Below are positions 32,029 through 42,680 of a stretch of 64,000 nucleotides of DNA, one piece after another (position 1 is the stretch's first letter; each line of letters opens with the position of its first letter). The position numbers were made by a program, and so were the translations under genes. The stretch comes from Amphibalanus amphitrite. Taxonomy: Eukaryota; Arthropoda; Thecostraca; Balanomorpha; Balanidae. The stretch spans positions 1,302,001-1,366,000 of the forward strand of contig NW_024881536.1 in the NCBI RefSeq assembly GCF_019059575.1, given 5' to 3'. The notes under the pieces were generated by a model that was not told the origin of the DNA, ran no database searches, and saw nothing but the letters and a program-made list of their open reading frames with translations.

Positions 32029-33516
32029 TTACCTCCAATAATCGCGTATGTCACGCATGCCCTCTCCCCGCGGCTCCGACGAACTCCTAGCCGCACTTCC
32101 CTCTTTGTGTGGTTTCGGCGCAACATCCCTCTCCCCGGTCTTCCCAGCCGGTCGGCTCGACGGTGGCGCCATCTCAGCTGGCTGAGCTGTACCTTCGGTT
32201 CCAGATGTTGCCGGCAGACGGCGCTCCAGACAGGAAGGCCCCGCGGTGGCGCCACCCTCCTGGCCGGTGACACCTTCCCTCCGCGGTTGACTGCTGTCCT
32301 CTCTCCTGTCAGCAGATCTGTCAAGCTCCGCCGGCCCGCGCAGTGTTTCACCGAGCCGTGACTGCTGGACGCGGCCGGGAGGTCGCGCCAGGGGCGCCCG
32401 CGGGCGCACCATGTCAGCCCGGCCGGCGCCCTCTGTCTCCGCACAGGCGCCAGCGGCCGGCCGCGGGTCAGAGTGAGGGCTCCCATCAGCCTGCTCACTT
32501 TGTAGAGCAGGGTCACTCTCACGACATATAGCCGCAGGGTGGTGAACGCGACCCTCGTTGACCAGCGCAGAGGCGGCCGCAGGCGCGCGTGCTGGTGGGG
32601 GCCCCGCCTCGCCGGGGAGACGGTCTCGGCCTCGGCCAGCACCACCGCCGGCGCCACCCACGGCCAGAGACCGGCCCGCTCCAACCGAGGCCGCCGCAAG
32701 GGCGGCACCAGGCATGTCGGCTATGGAGGCTTCCATGTCAATGGGGCAGGGTCTAAGAACTTGATATATCTTACGCTCTGCCTCATCTTTTGACCTGACC
32801 CTGCTGAGTTTGTCGTCACGCCCAACAGCGTACAGCACCTCTCCGCCACTCGTTATAGCTGCAGATATTTTCCGCGCTTTTCTTAATTCAAGCAGGAAGT
32901 TCAGGGCCTCCTGTCGGGCTGGCGTCAGGCTTTCATTAATGTATAACTTCTGCCCTCGCAACTTTGACTTGGCCTTATACACCTGGTCTCGTAAGGAGCC
33001 GCGCTCGTCGCTAGCAAATCTGACTAGCAGGCGGTTCCTTGACAAGCGTTGCACACTTGCAATGTGGCCTGGGCTTACCTCCAGTTCCAGGTGTCGATTT
33101 ATCAAGGCCGCTACGGCTGGCTGAAGCGCCCGGTCGTTGTTGGGGATGTGTAGGTCATCCCCAGAGAAGATCAGCACTGGTCTCCTTCGCAGCCTGTCTG
33201 CCTCCTCTTTGTCATTTTCGAGCCGTTCCAGGCGTCCTCGGAGACAATTAATTTCTTCGTTCACGTTTTTCACGTCCTTCTCACACTGGTTCAGTTTTCG
33301 TGATGTCTCCATTATCGTTTCGTAAGCAAAGTTCAGTGATTCCTCTATGCTGGTTATTTTTAAGTCAAATGCCCTTCTTATTTCGTTGACGGCCTCACCA
33401 GTTTTTGTTTCGATGAAGGTTTTGAGCTCCTCTATCGCATCTTGCAATTTCGGCCCTCCTTCATCTTCCTTTTCCGGCGTTCCTGATTGGTGACGCCTCT
33501 TTCTGCCCTTCGTCAT
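32029..33516 (-). CDS. LINE ORF1: coiled-coil nucleic-acid-binding protein
   Basis: A protein of 495 residues from ATG 33516, ending 145 bp before the ORF2 start codon. The N-terminus is basic (KGRKRRHQ), followed by a heptad-rich coiled coil to about residue 115 (VNEEINCLRGRLERLENDKE). Then comes a compact domain of about 140 residues (RRPVLIFSGDDLHIPNND to SGGEVLYAVG) resembling the FP25K-like domain found in many invertebrate LINE ORF1 proteins. The C-terminal half is a low-complexity Arg/Pro/Ala/Gly tail. Its role in the family is to package element RNA. Domain assignment is from pattern only. Confidence 0.8.
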   Translation of the reverse strand: MTKGRKRRHQSGTPEKEDEGGPKLQDAIEELKTFIETKTGEAVNEIRRAFDLKITSIEESLNFAYETIMETSRKLNQCEKDVKNVNEEINCLRGRLERLENDKEEADRLRRRPVLIFSGDDLHIPNNDRALQPAVAALINRHLELEVSPGHIASVQRLSRNRLLVRFASDERGSLRDQVYKAKSKLRGQKLYINESLTPARQEALNFLLELRKARKISAAITSGGEVLYAVGRDDKLSRVRSKDEAERKIYQVLRPCPIDMEASIADMPGAALAAASVGAGRSLAVGGAGGGAGRGRDRLPGEAGPPPARAPAAASALVNEGRVHHPAAICRESDPALQSEQADGSPHSDPRPAAGACAETEGAGRADMVRPRAPLARPPGRVQQSRLGETLRGPAELDRSADRREDSSQPRREGVTGQEGGATAGPSCLERRLPATSGTEGTAQPAEMAPPSSRPAGKTGERDVAPKPHKEGSAARSSSEPRGEGMRDIRDYWR

Positions 33517-33802
33517 CACTCCTCACTTCAATGTCTCGTCTCAGCTCTCACTCACACGCACCTCTACCCGCCCGCTGCGGTCACTGACACACCGCCGGGT
33601 CAGGTCGGGACGCGGCCGGCCGGAGGAGGCCCACGCACGTCCGCTCGCCACGGCTGTCGCGGCGCAACTCCGGGTACGACCCCCCTCGCCGTTTCGCCCC
33701 AGGTGGAGCTAGCGCGTCGCGGTAAAACGAGCGTGTGCGCCGTTACGAGACGCAGAGATCGATACCCGATTTTATGGTCCTAGGTCAACCGGTGACCTCT
33801 GA

Positions 33803-34119
33803 CACCGTTCCGTGCTTCTATCCTCAGGATACTGAAATCCTTCTCCTCCACACCGCAACCCCCTCCGGGCTGGACAGGCAACTTTATCTCATGCGGGCTG
33901 CTCCCTTGGAGCGGCACCGCTGCTCCCGAGGGAGCGCACCCCGTAGCCGGGTGCAGTGAGTGCCTTGGGGCTGGGTGGCCTGTCCTCTGGACGGGCTCAG
34001 CCCCGGCGACTCACTAGCGTGCCTGCCCAGACCAATGTCTCCCCCTATATCCTATCATCCTTCCGGCTCTGAAATGGTCTCATTGGACCGAAAGGGCCTA
34101 ACCCAACAAAACAAACAAA
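33803..34119 (+). mobile_element. SINE-like retroposon with 16-bp target duplication
   Basis: AACCGGTGACCTCTGA occurs at 33787-33802 and 34120-34135. The insert is about 317 bp and ends in an A-rich tail (AACAAAACAAACAAAA). The related copy at 46333-46350 has no insert here. No convincing Pol III B box is visible, so its parent RNA is unknown. The conserved-looking core is the stem GAGCGGCACCGCTGCTCCCG. Confidence 0.7.
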
Positions 34120-35460
34120 AACCGGTGACCTCTGAGGTCAGGTCAAGTGCCTCAAGGCACGGTTCCGTTTTTGGTGAATAACTTCGCAAAAAAATGGCCG
34201 CAGAGCCGCGATTTTGCCAGCATCGTGTTCGCCTCTCTCAGGCGCGTCGAATGATATACTTTTTGTTTGGTTGAGGTAAACTTAGGGTGTTGACCTCGGG
34301 TCACGGTCAGGTCGGCGTCCCCAGGTCACGAAATTGGTCGAAGGAGGTCATGTCGCATATCATTCGATTCGGCAGGTCTTCTTGAGTCCATAGGTGGCTT
34401 TCCCGACTCGCTAGCTCAATTTGATCGGTACCTAGTTATTGACGAAAAACTAATAAGACCCTTATAACTTCATAAAAGACGTCGCGCAAGGTCAACATTG
34501 CAAAAGTGACGCATCGAACCTTGCAAGGAGTGCATGAATTCACGATTTGGTGTGCTTGAGATAGTTGGAGATCGATCGTTCCCGGCGCCAGAAAAAGTTT
34601 TCAGTTTATCCCCATTGACTTATACCTAATGGTGAGGTCACGAAAATGACCTGACCTCATATGAACTTTAGGAAAAATCCGAGATATAGTTACATTATAC
34701 AAGTTGAAAGACTCCTATTGGATACTAGGTCCTCCAAGGTTCATTTCCCTGTGAAATCTCCTCTGGCAGTGAGGGCGTTGCGAAGTTGCGACATCTGAAG
34801 ACCGTGCAGAGGTTCACTTATGACCACATGGGTCAGTGACCTGATCTGACCCGAAAATGCGGTTGGTGTCAAAAGATTCCGTTTGATTCAAAGGTCAGGT
34901 ATGCCAAGCTTCAGCTCTCTATCGCCGGCGTGTTCGGAGCTATCGCGAAAAAAACTATGGAGGGGCGGCACCCGCCCCCCCCCCCCCCCGGCCGGCGAGG
35001 GTTAAGGCCCTCAGAGACCAGTACAGGGCCTGCAAAGGGCAAGATGAGACCTTAAGATGCCGACTTGGGCCATCAGAGGCTAATGTGGGTCATTACAGGT
35101 CAGCATGGGCCCTTAGAGGTCAGTGTGGGGCCCTAAAAGACCGGCATGGGCCGGCGTTGGACCCCTAGGCCAAGGTGGACCCTCAGAGGCCGATGCGGAC
35201 CCTTAGAGGCCGGCATCGGGTCTTCAGAATTCAGTGCGGGGCCCTCAAAGGCACCTAAAGGCTAGTCTTGGGACCCCAGAGACAGAAATGAGGCCACCAG
35301 AGGCCGGTGTGAGGCCCTCAGACGCCGGCTGGGCCCTTGAGGCCGGTTTAGGGGCCCTCAAATGAGGTCAATGTGGGCGCTTGACCGCCACTGAAGGGCC
35401 CTCCGAGATCAGTGTAGGACCCTCAAAGACTGGTTTGGGAGCTGTTAATAGCTAGCGTGG

Positions 35461-35938
35461 GATTCTTGAGTCTCGTGACAATCGAATAAGGGCCAGAGCC
35501 CCATACGCCCATGGGGGCCCATTGGTTGCTTGGGGGGGGGGGGGGGGCAAATGATATGATGGCCCCCTGATTAGCCTTTGGAGGGGGAAGGGCATGGCCC
35601 TGATCCCCCTCTGCGACCGCCACTGCACTGAAAGTGGAAGGGGGAGGGGCAGAAACAGACATTGCTGGCCCCCAGCCTGTTTGAACCGAGGCTGAGGCAC
35701 GGTCACCCTGGCCCCCAGCTAGTACGCCTTTGACGAACTATGCCGACCCCAAGCAGATAAGGTCAAGCGTTGGTCGTTTGTATACGCATTCTCCTGCACC
35801 GTGCTAGTATTGTCTTAGTATTGCCTATACCTTTTTAGTACTCGCTGTCCCGCGCCTCGTATTCAACAAAATGCTGTCACCAGGACTCACAGTCTTGTCT
35901 CTGATATGGTTTCCTTCATTGAGTGAAGGAAATTGCGG
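35461..35938. other. Non-coding remainder of the 10.2-kb hAT-like element
   Basis: G-run/C-run palindromic patches (35530-35550, 35578-35610) and unique sequence up to the right terminus. No gene is seen. Confidence 0.5.
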
Positions 35939-36143
35939 TCAATAACGCTGTAGAAACAAAAAGGAATCCTCATTAAAGGGCAAGCTGAATAGTTGTCAAG
36001 TTACCGGGTGGTAGGTTAGGTACAGACAGACACTTAAGTCAGCAAAAAGTGGGGGGGCCAGTTAACACTGCTGGCCCCCCACCTCCGAAAGTGGGGGGCC
36101 ATGGCCCCCCGGCCCCCCCTGTTCCTACGCCTATGGAAGAGAT

Positions 36144-37072
36144 TATGATCTAAAGCAGGTGCAATGCCTTCAATTTACGCTTATTGCATGATAAAGCGTT
36201 ACTAATTGCGTCAGTCACCAGTCCCACTCATGTGCAGAGCGGAGAACGCATCCCGCACACACACACGCACAGGTCTCGCGGGTTTTAGCGGTAGGTTTTG
36301 CACCTAGAAATTTTAGTGTACTTCAGGCTATATCTTCGTAGTCTTAAGGTTTTAAGTGTTGAAAATGCGATCGACTTGTTGGTTCTCAAGCCGGCCATGA
36401 TCGTGTAAAATGGCTTTATCGTAGATCGATTAGTTTCTGAGATATAACCGGAAATGTAAAAGTGCAAAACCTACCGCTTAATCTCGCTAGAGCCGTACTT
36501 CGACTGAACGGATCGTGCACCAAACACTCAACCAAAGTTCAATGTTTTATAAAAACGGATACTCCAAGGCATACAGTTGGACCAAAACAGGTCAAACGGC
36601 ACACACACAGTTCAGTAATGACGGCCGACCCAGAGACGCGGTCGTAGCCCCTGATCGAGAGGTGAGTGTCGGCCGTTTGAAGACACTATGTATCGCAATT
36701 ACCACCGTCTGATCGCTACTGGCCATTGCAACCAACGGGTGTCCTTGCAGCGTCACTGGAAATACATGCAGTGGGTGCAATCACCTGTACCATTCTGAGT
36801 TGTACTACAATGTACAGCAAAGCTTATGTGATCGTGTGATACACAAAGAAGTATAGGTAAAACAAAGACACAATTTGTCACAGATAAAGTACGATGACAA
36901 AATGTTGAAAGTATTAAAATCATACACACTTAAGTAAATAGCTTAAAGACTTTAGCTACCTGAGAAAGCGCAACGGAACAATACGAAACAGTCTCACAAC
37001 ACAAATGGGTTTTCTACTTCAATGGCACTAGTTAGCTAGCAGAATAACGAGTATTAAGAAGCACCTGATCTC
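36144..37072. other. Intron of the BTB-ZF gene, no feature
   Basis: AT-rich, with a short (CA)n at 36255-36270. No exon, element ends or RNA gene are recognised. Confidence 0.6.
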
Positions 37073-37159
37073 TCACAAAGAAGAAACGCAGACTGAGACA
37101 TAAACTGCGCGCACCAGCCGAATCAAGGCCACTTCCATGAGGTCACGCCAGCTCACATA

Positions 37160-37380
37160 ACTACGTGAGTTTACGCCTCGCTCCGTCCCGAGCGGCGTCA
37201 CAGAGCGGGCTCGGCTCACTGCACGGATCCCACCCCGCCGCCGAGTGGCGCCGGCCCGCGGAGGCCGGCGGTGGCGGAGGGAGGCCCCGCAGCAGCGGAG
37301 GGCGGTCTGCCGGCGGAGGGCGGTCCCGCAGCAGCGGAGGGCTGTCTGGCGGCGGCCAGCGCACAGTGTGGCCAAACACC
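37160..37380. other. GC-rich island with GGAGGGCGGTC repeats
   Basis: A sharp GC- and CpG-rich patch in AT-rich intron, with direct repeats CGGAGGGCGGTC(T/C) and GCAGCAGCGGAGGGC at 37288-37345. Both strands are open for 70-100 codons, but the translations are Pro/Arg/Gly-rich with no motif. It could be an internal promoter or leader exon of the BTB-ZF gene or simply a repeat. Confidence 0.3.
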
Positions 37381-37572
37381 AGTTTAGCGCGAATTAAATC
37401 CCAGCGCTGCTCGGATCCGTTGAAAATGGTTCCCTGGTTTCAAAATTGACACTTAAACCTATGTGAGACCTTTTACGATGCATTATAAATGCTTGCTGAC
37501 AAATCATGGCATGCCATAGTTCCGCCTCTAAAAGTAAGGAGAACTAGCTTACGACGGGTGATGTGCTTACCA

Positions 37573-37845
37573 GGCCAGGGCTGTGAAGTCGATGGAGTTA
37601 CTCCGACTCCGACTACAGCTTTCAAAAGTCAATTTCAACTCTGACTCCGGGCAAAACTGTCGACTTATACGATCGACTCGGACTCTGACTCCGCAGCCAT
37701 GGCAAGTCCACGCAGTCGATGGATTTTCGGTGACTCAGGCTACGAGTCTTGGTCCGGATTCCAAAATCGATTCCGATTCCGAATCTGACTGCAGGGTCAG
37801 AACTGTTGACTCCGAACGACTCCGACTCTGATTACGAAATCCTGG
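37573..37845. repeat. GACTCCGACTC-rich repeat, probable hAT MITE
   Basis: Starts CAGGGCTGTGAAGTCG and ends with CCTG, with degenerate GACTCCGACTC words in between. CAGGGCTGTGgAGTCGG ends are known from animal hAT MITEs. No clear 8-bp duplication is seen. Confidence 0.45.
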
Positions 37846-38132
37846 AATTTAACCGCAAATAAGAGGCATAAAATTGTGGGTCCCAGCAATGATGGGCATG
37901 TTAGGAGGAGGAATCGTTTACGAAATTCCCATCATTTCTCTGGTAAATTCTTATGATTGTCCAAAGTTTGCTTGAAAAAAAAATCAACATCTAATTATGT
38001 TTCTGTGTGAATGTTCCTGGTGAAGCACATGAATCGGTAGATGGTTGCTGAAATACACGCACCGATAAAACTGAACCTCAGCAATGGGAGTAAAAACAAA
38101 GACTTACACCATAAGCACCTTCATGTCACTAA

Positions 38133-38726
38133 CCCTCGCCCGTATTGGTGTTTTGCTAGCCGCGAACGTAGGTCGGGTCAGGTCAGGCCAACCAGTCCTG
38201 CCGGGTATTCATAATTAATAGGTGTCAACCGCCAGTGACAGCTTCGTTGCACGTTACGAAGGCACCAAAACTTCTTCCTAAATGTTCAAATGGTTACTAA
38301 ATTCGAAATCAGCTCCAAAAACTAGCCTGGAAGCATGTAAAACTAAAAAAGGTGAACCAAAGTCATCAAAAGTCATTGAACTGACCTGACCTTCAAGTGA
38401 TCTTGACACCGACCATAATGCATGGGACCAACATCATAATATCACATGTTTAGACGCTTGAAACCACGAAAAGACTGCAAACGCGCGGCTAATGCAAGCA
38501 AACATACGCCCAATCGCGCTTCCGGCCAAACATGGTCTCGAGAAATAGGTCACAGGTCAAAGGTCATTGGGGTCAGGGTCGTGAAATTTAATGGGTAGGT
38601 GTAAAATTGATAAACTCGAGGGTACTAAAAGTTTCGTCGCGATCGGCCGCTTTTTACATGAGCTTTTTGCGAGAAACCGAGAGGGGTCCTTTCGACCCCC
38701 ACCCTCACCCCCTATATGGGTGAGGG
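38133..38726 (-). mobile_element. Diverged TTAA-type element
   Basis: The ends CCCTCGCCC and GTGAGGG are flanked by CTAA and TTGA, so the TTAA flanks have decayed. The conserved block is at the right end (AGGTGTAAAATTGAT at 38597, GGTACTAAAAGTTT at 38620). The inside is an inverted relative of 2091-2978. Confidence 0.65.
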
Positions 38727-38743
38727 TTGAAAAATTGTCAAGA

Positions 38744-38749
38744 TTTATT
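38744..38749 (-). terminator. Possible poly(A) signal for finger exon C
   Basis: AATAAA on the minus strand, about 610 nt past the stop of exon C. It would end the isoform using that exon. Position only; no cleavage-site evidence. Confidence 0.3.
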
Positions 38750-39357
38750 CATTGGCGACCGTATTTTGCAATATAACAAGTCAGAAATACAGCGTTTGAG
38801 CCATCCGCGTAACGTATACGGAGTCGCCGCCCCGCCCACCCTGTAGCCGGACCTCCCCGGGCGGGCCAACCCGATACGTTCAAAGCTGAGCCAAAGGCCG
38901 GGGGGCAAGTTGGGGCAGGGTTTCTTGAATGGGTCATGTCCAGAAAAGTGTGGCGAATCTTCTCATGGTAGATTTGACGTGGAGTTTTTTGGCCATTTTC
39001 TTATATCTCTACGTTTTTAAGATGGACAGTGTTTTCAGGGGATGTTTGAAAAGGTCATTTTCAAATGAGCATAACTCATCGGTTAGTCCAAGGATACCTA
39101 TAGAATTCGGGTATACTATCAAATATAGGCTCAGTAGTCATATGCCACTCCAATTATTTCCAAACCTTTCCGACAATTACGCCAAAATGTGTTGTAAACA
39201 TGACGCGGGTTTTCGACGATTTCAGCACAGCCGGGACCGGCATTGCGTATGTCCACTTTAGCTAGCTTTTTGGACACCGAAAGGAAGACATTGAACCAAA
39301 GTATTGTGATATTTACATACTTTGGACAATTTCCTATCGACTGATGGTTATAAAAAG

Positions 39358-39647
39358 TCAAAATTCCAAAATCCGTTTTTTGATTAAATTCGCGCTAATC
39401 TGGCTTTCGGCCACACTGTGCAGCGGCCCGGACTCGCCCTGCCGCGGCGGAATGATGCGGTAGATCTCCTCCCGGCTCAGTCCGTGCACAGAGCGCAGGT
39501 GGGTGCGCAGGTTGGGCACGTTGCTGCTGGCGCGCTGGCACAGCGGACACACCGTCAGGCCCGTGTGCTTGTGCTTGTGGTCGCCGAGCGCGGTGGCACT
39601 GCGGTAGCTGCGGCCGCACACGTCACAACTGTAGCGGCGGTCGTCCT
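39358..39647 (-). CDS. BTB-ZF gene, alternative zinc-finger exon C
   Basis: The acceptor GCGTCTGCCGGCAG ends at 39648. The first two bases (AG) complete the split codon, then DDRRYSCDVCGRSY. The first finger is C-x2-C-x12-H-x3-H with contact positions near S, T, A, D. Linker HTGLTVCPLC leads into the second finger (contacts N, P, N, T) and the tail VHGLSREEIYRIIPPRQ. There are 95 residues after the split codon, stop at 39358, isoform about 338 residues. The HxGxTxC linker and the VHGLSxEExxR tail are shared with the other finger exons, which marks them as duplicates of one ancestral exon. Confidence 0.88.
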
Positions 39648-40007
39648 CTGCCGGCAGACGCACAGTCAGGCGAGCGGCCGCTGCACAGCCTCCGAGCCCG
39701 GCCCAGCCAGCCTTCCTGCAGCTGTCACTTGCCGCTCCGTTCAAATGATGAGATATCAAATATCAATACATTATTCCGGCAACCGCAACAAGAAAACAAA
39801 GAAGAGAGGGGACGTAACTAGTATAATTCACCGGTTTGCAAGCGGTTTGCAAGCACATACCGAATATAACAAATGTGGTACAGTGGAATCTCAACGTGAT
39901 CAATACAAAAGTATTGCAACAACCATGGTGTTTCGTCCCAGTCATAAGCGGCGGAACTGGGGGGGGGGGCACCGGGGCATCGTGCCCTCCCCCTTGATCT
40001 TGCTATT

Positions 40008-41196
40008 TTAACCCGCACGGGGCTGGGGGGGGGTAAATTTTACCCCCCCCCCCTCGCGAATTTTTGCGATATCTCAAAAACGGCGGCGCGCAGCGCCGCC
40101 AAACTTTCAGTACCTTTTCTTACATCAATTTGACACCTTCCCTGAAAATTTGAGCGAAATCCGTCGGAAAATTTTTGAGAAATTGACGTTTTAGTGACGT
40201 CATGTTCGCCATTTTCGCCTCAAAAACGGCAAAAGTTCAGACGCCGCTAACATCTTCATTTTTAAAGGAATCAAGACGTAACAAAAAAGGTTATACGTAA
40301 TTTTACTTTGTCTATCAAATGGCTATCTCGGTTTTTTGAAAATTTTGGATTTTGGCCTAAATTTTTTCAAAAAACTGATTTTTTTGGGAAAATAGCTATA
40401 AAATCCAAAATTTTGAGTCTATCGAAAAAACCGGAATATATGTCAGAGAAGTGGTCTATGTGCACCTACATACCAAATTTTAGAAGAATCAGTTCAAAAA
40501 TGTGGGAGTTATTCAAAATTTTATGACGTCACGACACACAAATTTTTTGAAAAATGACTTTTTTGGAAGTTCTAGACCTCGTACGGAAACAAAAATAGCA
40601 CCATTCGATTCGCCGTGAAAAACTGCATCAGATAGACACCTTTTTAGGCCTTAACAACCAACTTCAAAATTTGACCTCACTTGACCTGACCTTGACCATG
40701 AACTCGACCTGAAATTCATCCAGAGGTAGTCCATATCACTTATTGAGTGTGCCTATTGAATTCTATGAGTAAAATGACCCATAAAACATGTGTCGCACAT
40801 GCCCTTTTCTATATTTTGTTTTTTGGTGACCTGACCTGACCTGACCTGACCTTGACCTTGACCTCTGAATGATATTGTATGCAACTAATATTGTCTTGGT
40901 AGCCTAAGAACACGTTTTGGGCGATCAGTCTCAGTCCATGACTCCATTCTTCGGCAACTACGGTGCAAGGCCGATACTGTAGAAACTTACAATTTGTACC
41001 CTTGACCTGACCTTGACCTTGACCTCAAACTTTAAATTAAGTACATGTTTTTAGTAGTTCGTGATGAGAGCTTTCGATTGGCGTTTGAATTTTCCAAATC
41101 GGACCATTAGTTCGGGAGATAACAGGGGGGGTAAAATTTACCCCCCCCCCCCAGCCCCGCGCGTTCGGCTGGAGACCCCAGCCCCGCGCGGGTTAA
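40008..41196 (+). mobile_element. TTAA-flanked palindrome-ended element
   Basis: TTAA at 40008-40011 and 41193-41196. Ends are CCCGCACGGGGCTGGGG and CCCGCGCGGGGCTGGGG (inverted). Near-perfect palindromes GGGGTAAATTTTACCCC (40029) and GGGGTAAAATTTACCCC (41126) lie just inside both ends, with the same core. The conserved block AAACTTTCAGTACC (40101) and ATCAATTTGACACCT (40124) is at the left. A TGACC pentamer run (TGACCTGACCTGACCTGACC) lies near 40830. This is the cleanest example of the family here. Confidence 0.85.
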
Positions 41197-42294
41197 CATT
41201 AGCCCTATGGGCGTTGCATGGAAAGAATGGGACCAAACTTCGGCAGTGCACCCCCCCCCCCCTGCCCCCCCCAGTTCCGCCTTGTGGGTGTTGAAGGTGT
41301 TCCGCCGCTACTGGTCCAAGTTCTCGCGGCTTTGGTGAGCCGAGATGCCGTGCGGCACAGCATCTATGCAGGCGTCAACTGCTACTGCCATCTATGGGGA
41401 ATGAGCGCAAATAAAGCCTTGTAATTGATGGCTAGATGGCGGCATTGAGGTGGCAGGGCGAGGCAGCCGTTTGTAGTTTGCGCTTTTTTGGGGCGTAAGG
41501 TCTCTTGTTTGATCATTCCATGACCATTGTCTGCCGGCTGACCACTGCACCCACCGACACACAGCGACTGACGGTACGGTAACGTGTATTCAGAGAGATC
41601 ACTGCGCGGCACTGCGACCCGACACAGCTCCAGCGGGCCGCAGGAGTCGAGCACACAACTCGAGTGTAGGTATCGGCACAGAGGCGGGGTGTGATGTGAC
41701 ACTGTACCTACAGCTCACAACTATGCGAACAGACAGGTATGAGGAAGGCCTACGCACGCCGGGCAATTTTAGCTTACGACAAACCTACAGACCGTGAAAG
41801 CGTAACAGCTGCTAAAACATTGATAGCTCAGGCAAGTTAAATGATGGACATGTGGTAGGCAGTGCAGGATAATACTTAGCTTCATATAGGTACTCGTATG
41901 TATGACCAGTGCATTATAAAACGTTTCAATTGCATAAAAACATCACCGTTACACTGTTCGCCATTCAAAATCAAAATATGATTATGAAATGAAAACAGCG
42001 CATTGCAAGACAAGGAAATGGAGTCACCATCGACAGAGAAATACAGCAACATACAAGAGCAATGAAACTTAACTACTCCGGAACTGCTTCAATCCGGCAT
42101 TGACGGATAAACAACAGCTAGGGGCTGAGAGCATTGCGGTTCGATGAATAATCTATCACAATTACAAAACAACTCCCTTCCACTCAGCCAGTAAGAGCAC
42201 GATAACTCGCTGAGTGGTGAGAGCGCAAACCCAAATCAGCCACCACACCGCGCCACCACACGCATCTAATCTATGTTCACACGCTCTCCGTACA
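41197..42294. other. Intron of the BTB-ZF gene and trailing sequence of finger exon B
   Basis: C-run patches (41249-41272) follow the element. The rest is unremarkable, with no exon or complete repeat recognised and no AATAAA on the gene strand. Confidence 0.55.
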
Positions 42295-42680
42295 CTAGAG
42301 CAGGATGTTGGCAGCCGCGGCGTCTGCCGCGCCGGCCGTCTCGGCCGTCGCGTACAGTCCACTCTCCTCGCTCTCCTGTAACCGCTGCTGTAACCGCTGC
42401 TGCTGCTGCTGCTGCTGCTGTAACCCCTGCTGCTGTAGCCGCTCTATCGCCGGCGGCGGCGGCGCCGGGCGGCGGCCCCGGGGCTCGGACGGCACCAGCG
42501 CGTACACCTGCTCGGCCGACTGGCCGTGGACGGTGACCAGGTGGCGGCGCAGCGTCGGCACAGAGGCGTACACGCCGCCGCACAGCGCGCACTGCGTGCG
42601 GCCCACGTGCTGCTTGGCGTGGTTGCGCAGCGACGAGCGGCTCTGGAAGACGCGCTCGCAGTGCTGGCACTGGTGGCCGG
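42295..42680 (-). CDS. BTB-ZF gene, alternative zinc-finger exon B
   Basis: The acceptor CTCCTGACCTCCGCAG ends at 42681. CC completes the split codon, then GHQCQHCERVFQ. Two C2H2 fingers (contacts S, S, S, N and S, P, T, R) are joined by HVGRTQCALC and followed by VHGQSAEQVYALVP. The C-terminal tail is polyglutamine (QQQQQQQQ within LQQQG...RLQQRLQ) encoded by a pure CTG/CAG run at 42399-42420. There are 127 residues after the split codon, stop at 42295, isoform about 370 residues. The Gln tract is absent from the other isoforms and may act in transcriptional activation. Its repeat makes it prone to length change. Confidence 0.88.

Larger units (their letters stand above)
27459..33670 (-). 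mobile_element. Full-length Tx1/L1-like non-LTR retrotransposon
   Basis: Minus-strand LINE of 6.2 kb with two intact ORFs, a 5' UTR of about 150 bp, a 3' UTR of about 600 bp and a 30-nt poly(A) tail (plus-strand T run at 27459-27488). A 15-bp target duplication CGGGTACGACCCCCC lies at 27444-27458 and 33671-33685. Intact frames, tail and duplication indicate a young, possibly active copy. It landed exactly in the subterminal palindrome of a TTAA element. The 3' UTR has a hairpin GGGACGGT...ACCGTCCC (27650-27679) beside a run of G. Confidence 0.9.
27381..35005 (+). mobile_element. TTAA-flanked element carrying a LINE and a SINE
   Basis: TTAA at 27381-27384 and 35002-35005. The ends are CCCTCCACGGCCCGG and CCGGCCGGCGAGGG, and the subterminal palindromes are GGGCGGGTACGACCCCCC (split by the LINE) and GGGGCGGCACCCGCCCC. 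Without insertions it is about 1.1 kb. Its body (33686-34900) matches 46201-46960 closely, for example TACCCGATTTTA(T/A)GGTC. The AGGTCA words are retained. Confidence 0.75.
27290..35460. repeat. Degenerate GGCCCTCAGAGGCC minisatellite, interrupted
   Basis: Units of roughly 25-35 bp around GGGCCCTTAGAGGCCGGTGTG occur at 27320-27380 and resume at 35006-35460. The text reads continuously across if the TTAA element is removed (CAGAGGCCAGT-TTAA-GGCCCTCAGAGACC). Confidence 0.75.
25939..36135. mobile_element. hAT-like element swollen to 10.2 kb by nested insertions
   Basis: The 15-bp ends CATAGGCGTAGGAAC are inverted copies of each other (25939 and 36135). GAAGAGAT lies directly outside both ends (25931-25938 and 36136-36143), an 8-bp target duplication. 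Subterminal G-run/C-run segments containing CGAAAGTGGGGGG occur at both ends. Inside, in order, are a TA-flanked MITE, a degenerate minisatellite split by a TTAA element, and within that element a 6.2-kb LINE and a SINE-like retroposon. No transposase of its own is visible. Confidence 0.8.

Noticed and set aside
28089-33670. LINE proteins as host genes or a virus
   Set aside because: The endonuclease, YADD reverse transcriptase, poly(A) tail and 15-bp duplication identify a non-LTR retrotransposon. No viral structural gene is present.
37160-37380. A fifth zinc-finger exon in the GC island
   Set aside because: No C-x2-C...H-x3-H pattern is present in any minus frame and no acceptor of the right phase was found.
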